Below are positions 62,635 through 64,000 of a stretch of 64,000 bases of DNA, one piece after another; within the stretch, counting starts at the first letter, position 1; every line of letters begins with the position of its first letter. Made by a program: the position numbers and the translations under genes. The DNA comes from Ch67 sp964491665 (GTDB lineage Bacteria > Pseudomonadota > Gammaproteobacteria > Pseudomonadales > Ketobacteraceae), in NCBI GenBank assembly GCA_964491665.1, contig CAZBII010000001.1, positions 1 through 64,000 on the forward strand, given 5' to 3'. The notes beneath the pieces are model-generated. The model saw only the letters and a list, made by a program, of their open reading frames with translations. It was not told where the DNA came from and did not search any database.

Positions 62635-63861
62635 ATGGCCAAATCGAAAGCATCGCCCGCTTCCACGCGTCCGTTTCATATCACCGTTTTTGGGGCCACC
62701 GGCTTTACCGGCCGCCTGACAGCCGAGTATCTGGCAACCTGCCCCGACAGCCAGCACATCAAATGGGCCATCGCCGGCCGCAATCCAGTCAAACTGGAAG
62801 ACTGCCGGCGCGCGATTCTGGCACTGAATCCGGCGGCGGATGTCAGCGTCATCGAGGCTGACTCCCAGTCGCCGGAAAGCCTGAAAAAAATGGCAGAACA
62901 GAGCAAGGTGATCATCACCACCGTTGGCCCCTATCTCAATTATGGCGAACCACTGGTGCGGGCCTGCGTGGAAGCCGGCACTCATTATGTGGACCTGACC
63001 GGCGAGCCGGAATTCGTGGAAGAAATGCAGTACAAGTATCACGAGACCGCCGCGAAAAAAGGGATTCGCATCGTCAACAGCTGCGGTTTCGACAGCATTC
63101 CCCACGACCTGGGGGCGCTCTACACCGTGCAGCATCTGAACACACTGCTGGGCGCCGAGCGCGCCGGCAAGGTGCCGGTCAAGGTGGAAGGTTTTGTGGA
63201 AGCAGGTGGCACTTTCTCCGGCGGCACCTGGCATTCGATGGTGACGCAGGTTTCCCGTCTGCGGGAATACTACAAGAAGCGCAAGGTGTGGCAGCACGCG
63301 CGCAGCACCCAACCCACCGATCGCCGCCACTCCGGCCTGCTGGCACCCGCGATCAAATACGCCAAGCCCTTCGGCGCCTGGGCATTTCCGTTTCCCACCA
63401 TTGATCCGCAGGTGGTGAAGCGCACCGGCGCGGATCGCAAGGAGTTCGGTCCCGACTTCCGCTACGGTCATTACGTTCTGGCCCGCCACCTGTATTCGGG
63501 TCTTGCCGGTATGGCCACCGTGGGTGGCATTGTGGCGCTGTCGCAATTTGAATTCGGCAAGAAAAAACTGCTGCAGGTGCGCGATCCCGGCCAGGGCCCC
63601 AGCCCCGCCGAGCGCGCGAAAAGCTGGTTCAAGGTGCATTTCGTTGGCGAGGCCGCCGGCATGCACGTGTGGACGGAAGTCAGCGGCGGCGACCCCGGCT
63701 ACGGCGAAACCTCCAAGATGCTGGCGGAATCCGCGCTGTGCCTGGCGCTGGACGACAGCAAGCTGCCGCCCTGCTGCGGCGTGGTCACACCCGGCGCAAC
63801 CATGGGGGATGCACTGATCGACCGTCTGCAAAAAGCCGGCATTCAGTTCCGCACACTTTGA
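62635..63861 (+). CDS. Saccharopine dehydrogenase/trans-acting enoyl reductase family protein
   Basis: A 408-residue NAD(P)-binding protein. ITVFGATGFTGRLTAEYL (about 16-33) is the Rossmann motif, WAIAGRNPVKLE follows, and VVITTVGPYLNYGEPLV-like and GTHYVDLTGEPEFV segments are typical of the saccharopine-dehydrogenase-like group. That group includes mycobacterial trans-acting enoyl reductases. The lysine pathway role is unlikely; a lipid-related reductase is a guess. It precedes an SRPBCC gene by 62 bases, probably in one operon. Confidence 0.85.
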   Translation: MAKSKASPASTRPFHITVFGATGFTGRLTAEYLATCPDSQHIKWAIAGRNPVKLEDCRRAILALNPAADVSVIEADSQSPESLKKMAEQSKVIITTVGPYLNYGEPLVRACVEAGTHYVDLTGEPEFVEEMQYKYHETAAKKGIRIVNSCGFDSIPHDLGALYTVQHLNTLLGAERAGKVPVKVEGFVEAGGTFSGGTWHSMVTQVSRLREYYKKRKVWQHARSTQPTDRRHSGLLAPAIKYAKPFGAWAFPFPTIDPQVVKRTGADRKEFGPDFRYGHYVLARHLYSGLAGMATVGGIVALSQFEFGKKKLLQVRDPGQGPSPAERAKSWFKVHFVGEAAGMHVWTEVSGGDPGYGETSKMLAESALCLALDDSKLPPCCGVVTPGATMGDALIDRLQKAGIQFRTL

Positions 63862-63923
63862 TTGCATTTTGTCTTTTGATTTCGTTTTAGATTGAGACCA
63901 CTTTCAGTAATCAGGAGTTAAAC

Positions 63924-64000
63924 ATGGGCAGCCAGTTCATCCAGATGAACGTTTCCTTCAACGCGCCGGTCAGCACGGTTTTCGCCGAGCTGTCAGACCA
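63924..64000 (+). CDS. SRPBCC (polyketide cyclase/START-like) family protein, N-terminal fragment
   Basis: Only the first 25 codons are in the window. MGSQFIQMNVSFNAPVSTVF followed by AELSD has the opening strand and PVSTVFAELSD helix seen in SRPBCC ligand-binding proteins. AGGAG lies 8 bases before the ATG. The family call is tentative because the rest is outside. Confidence 0.55.
   Translation, partial: MGSQFIQMNVSFNAPVSTVFAELSD

Overview
The window is a single stretch of bacterial chromosome, GC-rich and almost fully coding, from a gammaproteobacterium. Three things point to Pseudomonadales or an Alcanivorax/Marinobacter-like relative: an nqrABCDEF-apbE-nqrM locus, the sthA transhydrogenase, and a gene order that, as I remember the Pseudomonas aeruginosa PAO1 map, follows PA2953 to PA3001 closely (ETF-QO, TetR, DUF1285, TatD, pilZ, holB, tmk, mltG, pabC, fabF, acpP, fabG, fabD, plsX, rpmF, yceD, maf, sppA, HAD, rluC, rne, murB, ptp, kdsB, lpxK, exbD, exbB, comEC, DUF2062, lol, PilZ protein, GDPD, sthA, apbE, nqr, long GAPDH). 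The species cannot be fixed from the sequence alone. I see no rRNA, tRNA, CRISPR array, insertion sequence or prophage.

Layout. 1-232 is the C-terminus of ETF-ubiquinone oxidoreductase. 365-12349 is the most variable part relative to Pseudomonas: a DUF1285 gene, two large hybrid histidine kinases, a lipoprotein, a TetR regulator, a class V aminotransferase, a YiiX-like papain-fold protein, a possible 43-residue small protein, a DUF3301 protein and RmuC. 12377-22746 holds two minus-strand operons: yceD-rpmF-plsX-fabD-fabG-acpP (ribosomal protein L32, phospholipid and fatty acid synthesis) and fabF-pabC-mltG-tmk-holB-pilZ-tatD (fatty acid elongation, folate, peptidoglycan, dTTP, replication clamp loader, pilus). 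22919-24243 runs on the plus strand (Maf nucleotide pyrophosphatase, TetR). 24350-27023 is rluC-HAD-sppA. It is divergent from rne (27750-30596), which has a very long 5' leader. 30626-35026 is a tightly coupled envelope operon, exbB-exbD-lpxK-kdsB-ptp-murB, preceded by comEC. lolC-lolD follow at 38038-39970.

40093-45871 is a plus-strand run: PilZ protein, small secreted protein, agmatine deiminase and N-carbamoylputrescine amidase (agmatine to putrescine), GDPD, an aminopeptidase-like lipoprotein and a degenerate HD-GYP protein. 45872-54989 is the minus-strand redox block: VanZ, SthA, NqrM, ApbE and NqrF to NqrA. ApbE flavinylates NqrB and NqrC, and NqrM matures the complex. The window ends with a long GAPDH, a divergent TetR, a membrane protein that looks like an inactive M48 protease, an ETF-beta-methyltransferase-like enzyme, a patatin-like protein, a CBS-pair protein, a saccharopine-dehydrogenase-like reductase and the start of an SRPBCC protein.

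Most of the window is ordinary core genome. I did not find a clear new multi-gene system. The less ordinary signals are the small ORF directly in front of a strong terminator (7385-7559), the HAYAG pseudo-protease (57575-59788), the ComEC whose C-terminus lacks the beta-lactamase metal motif, the single LolC/E-type subunit, the nearly leaderless yceD promoter, the roughly 660-base rne leader and a candidate operator upstream of fabF.
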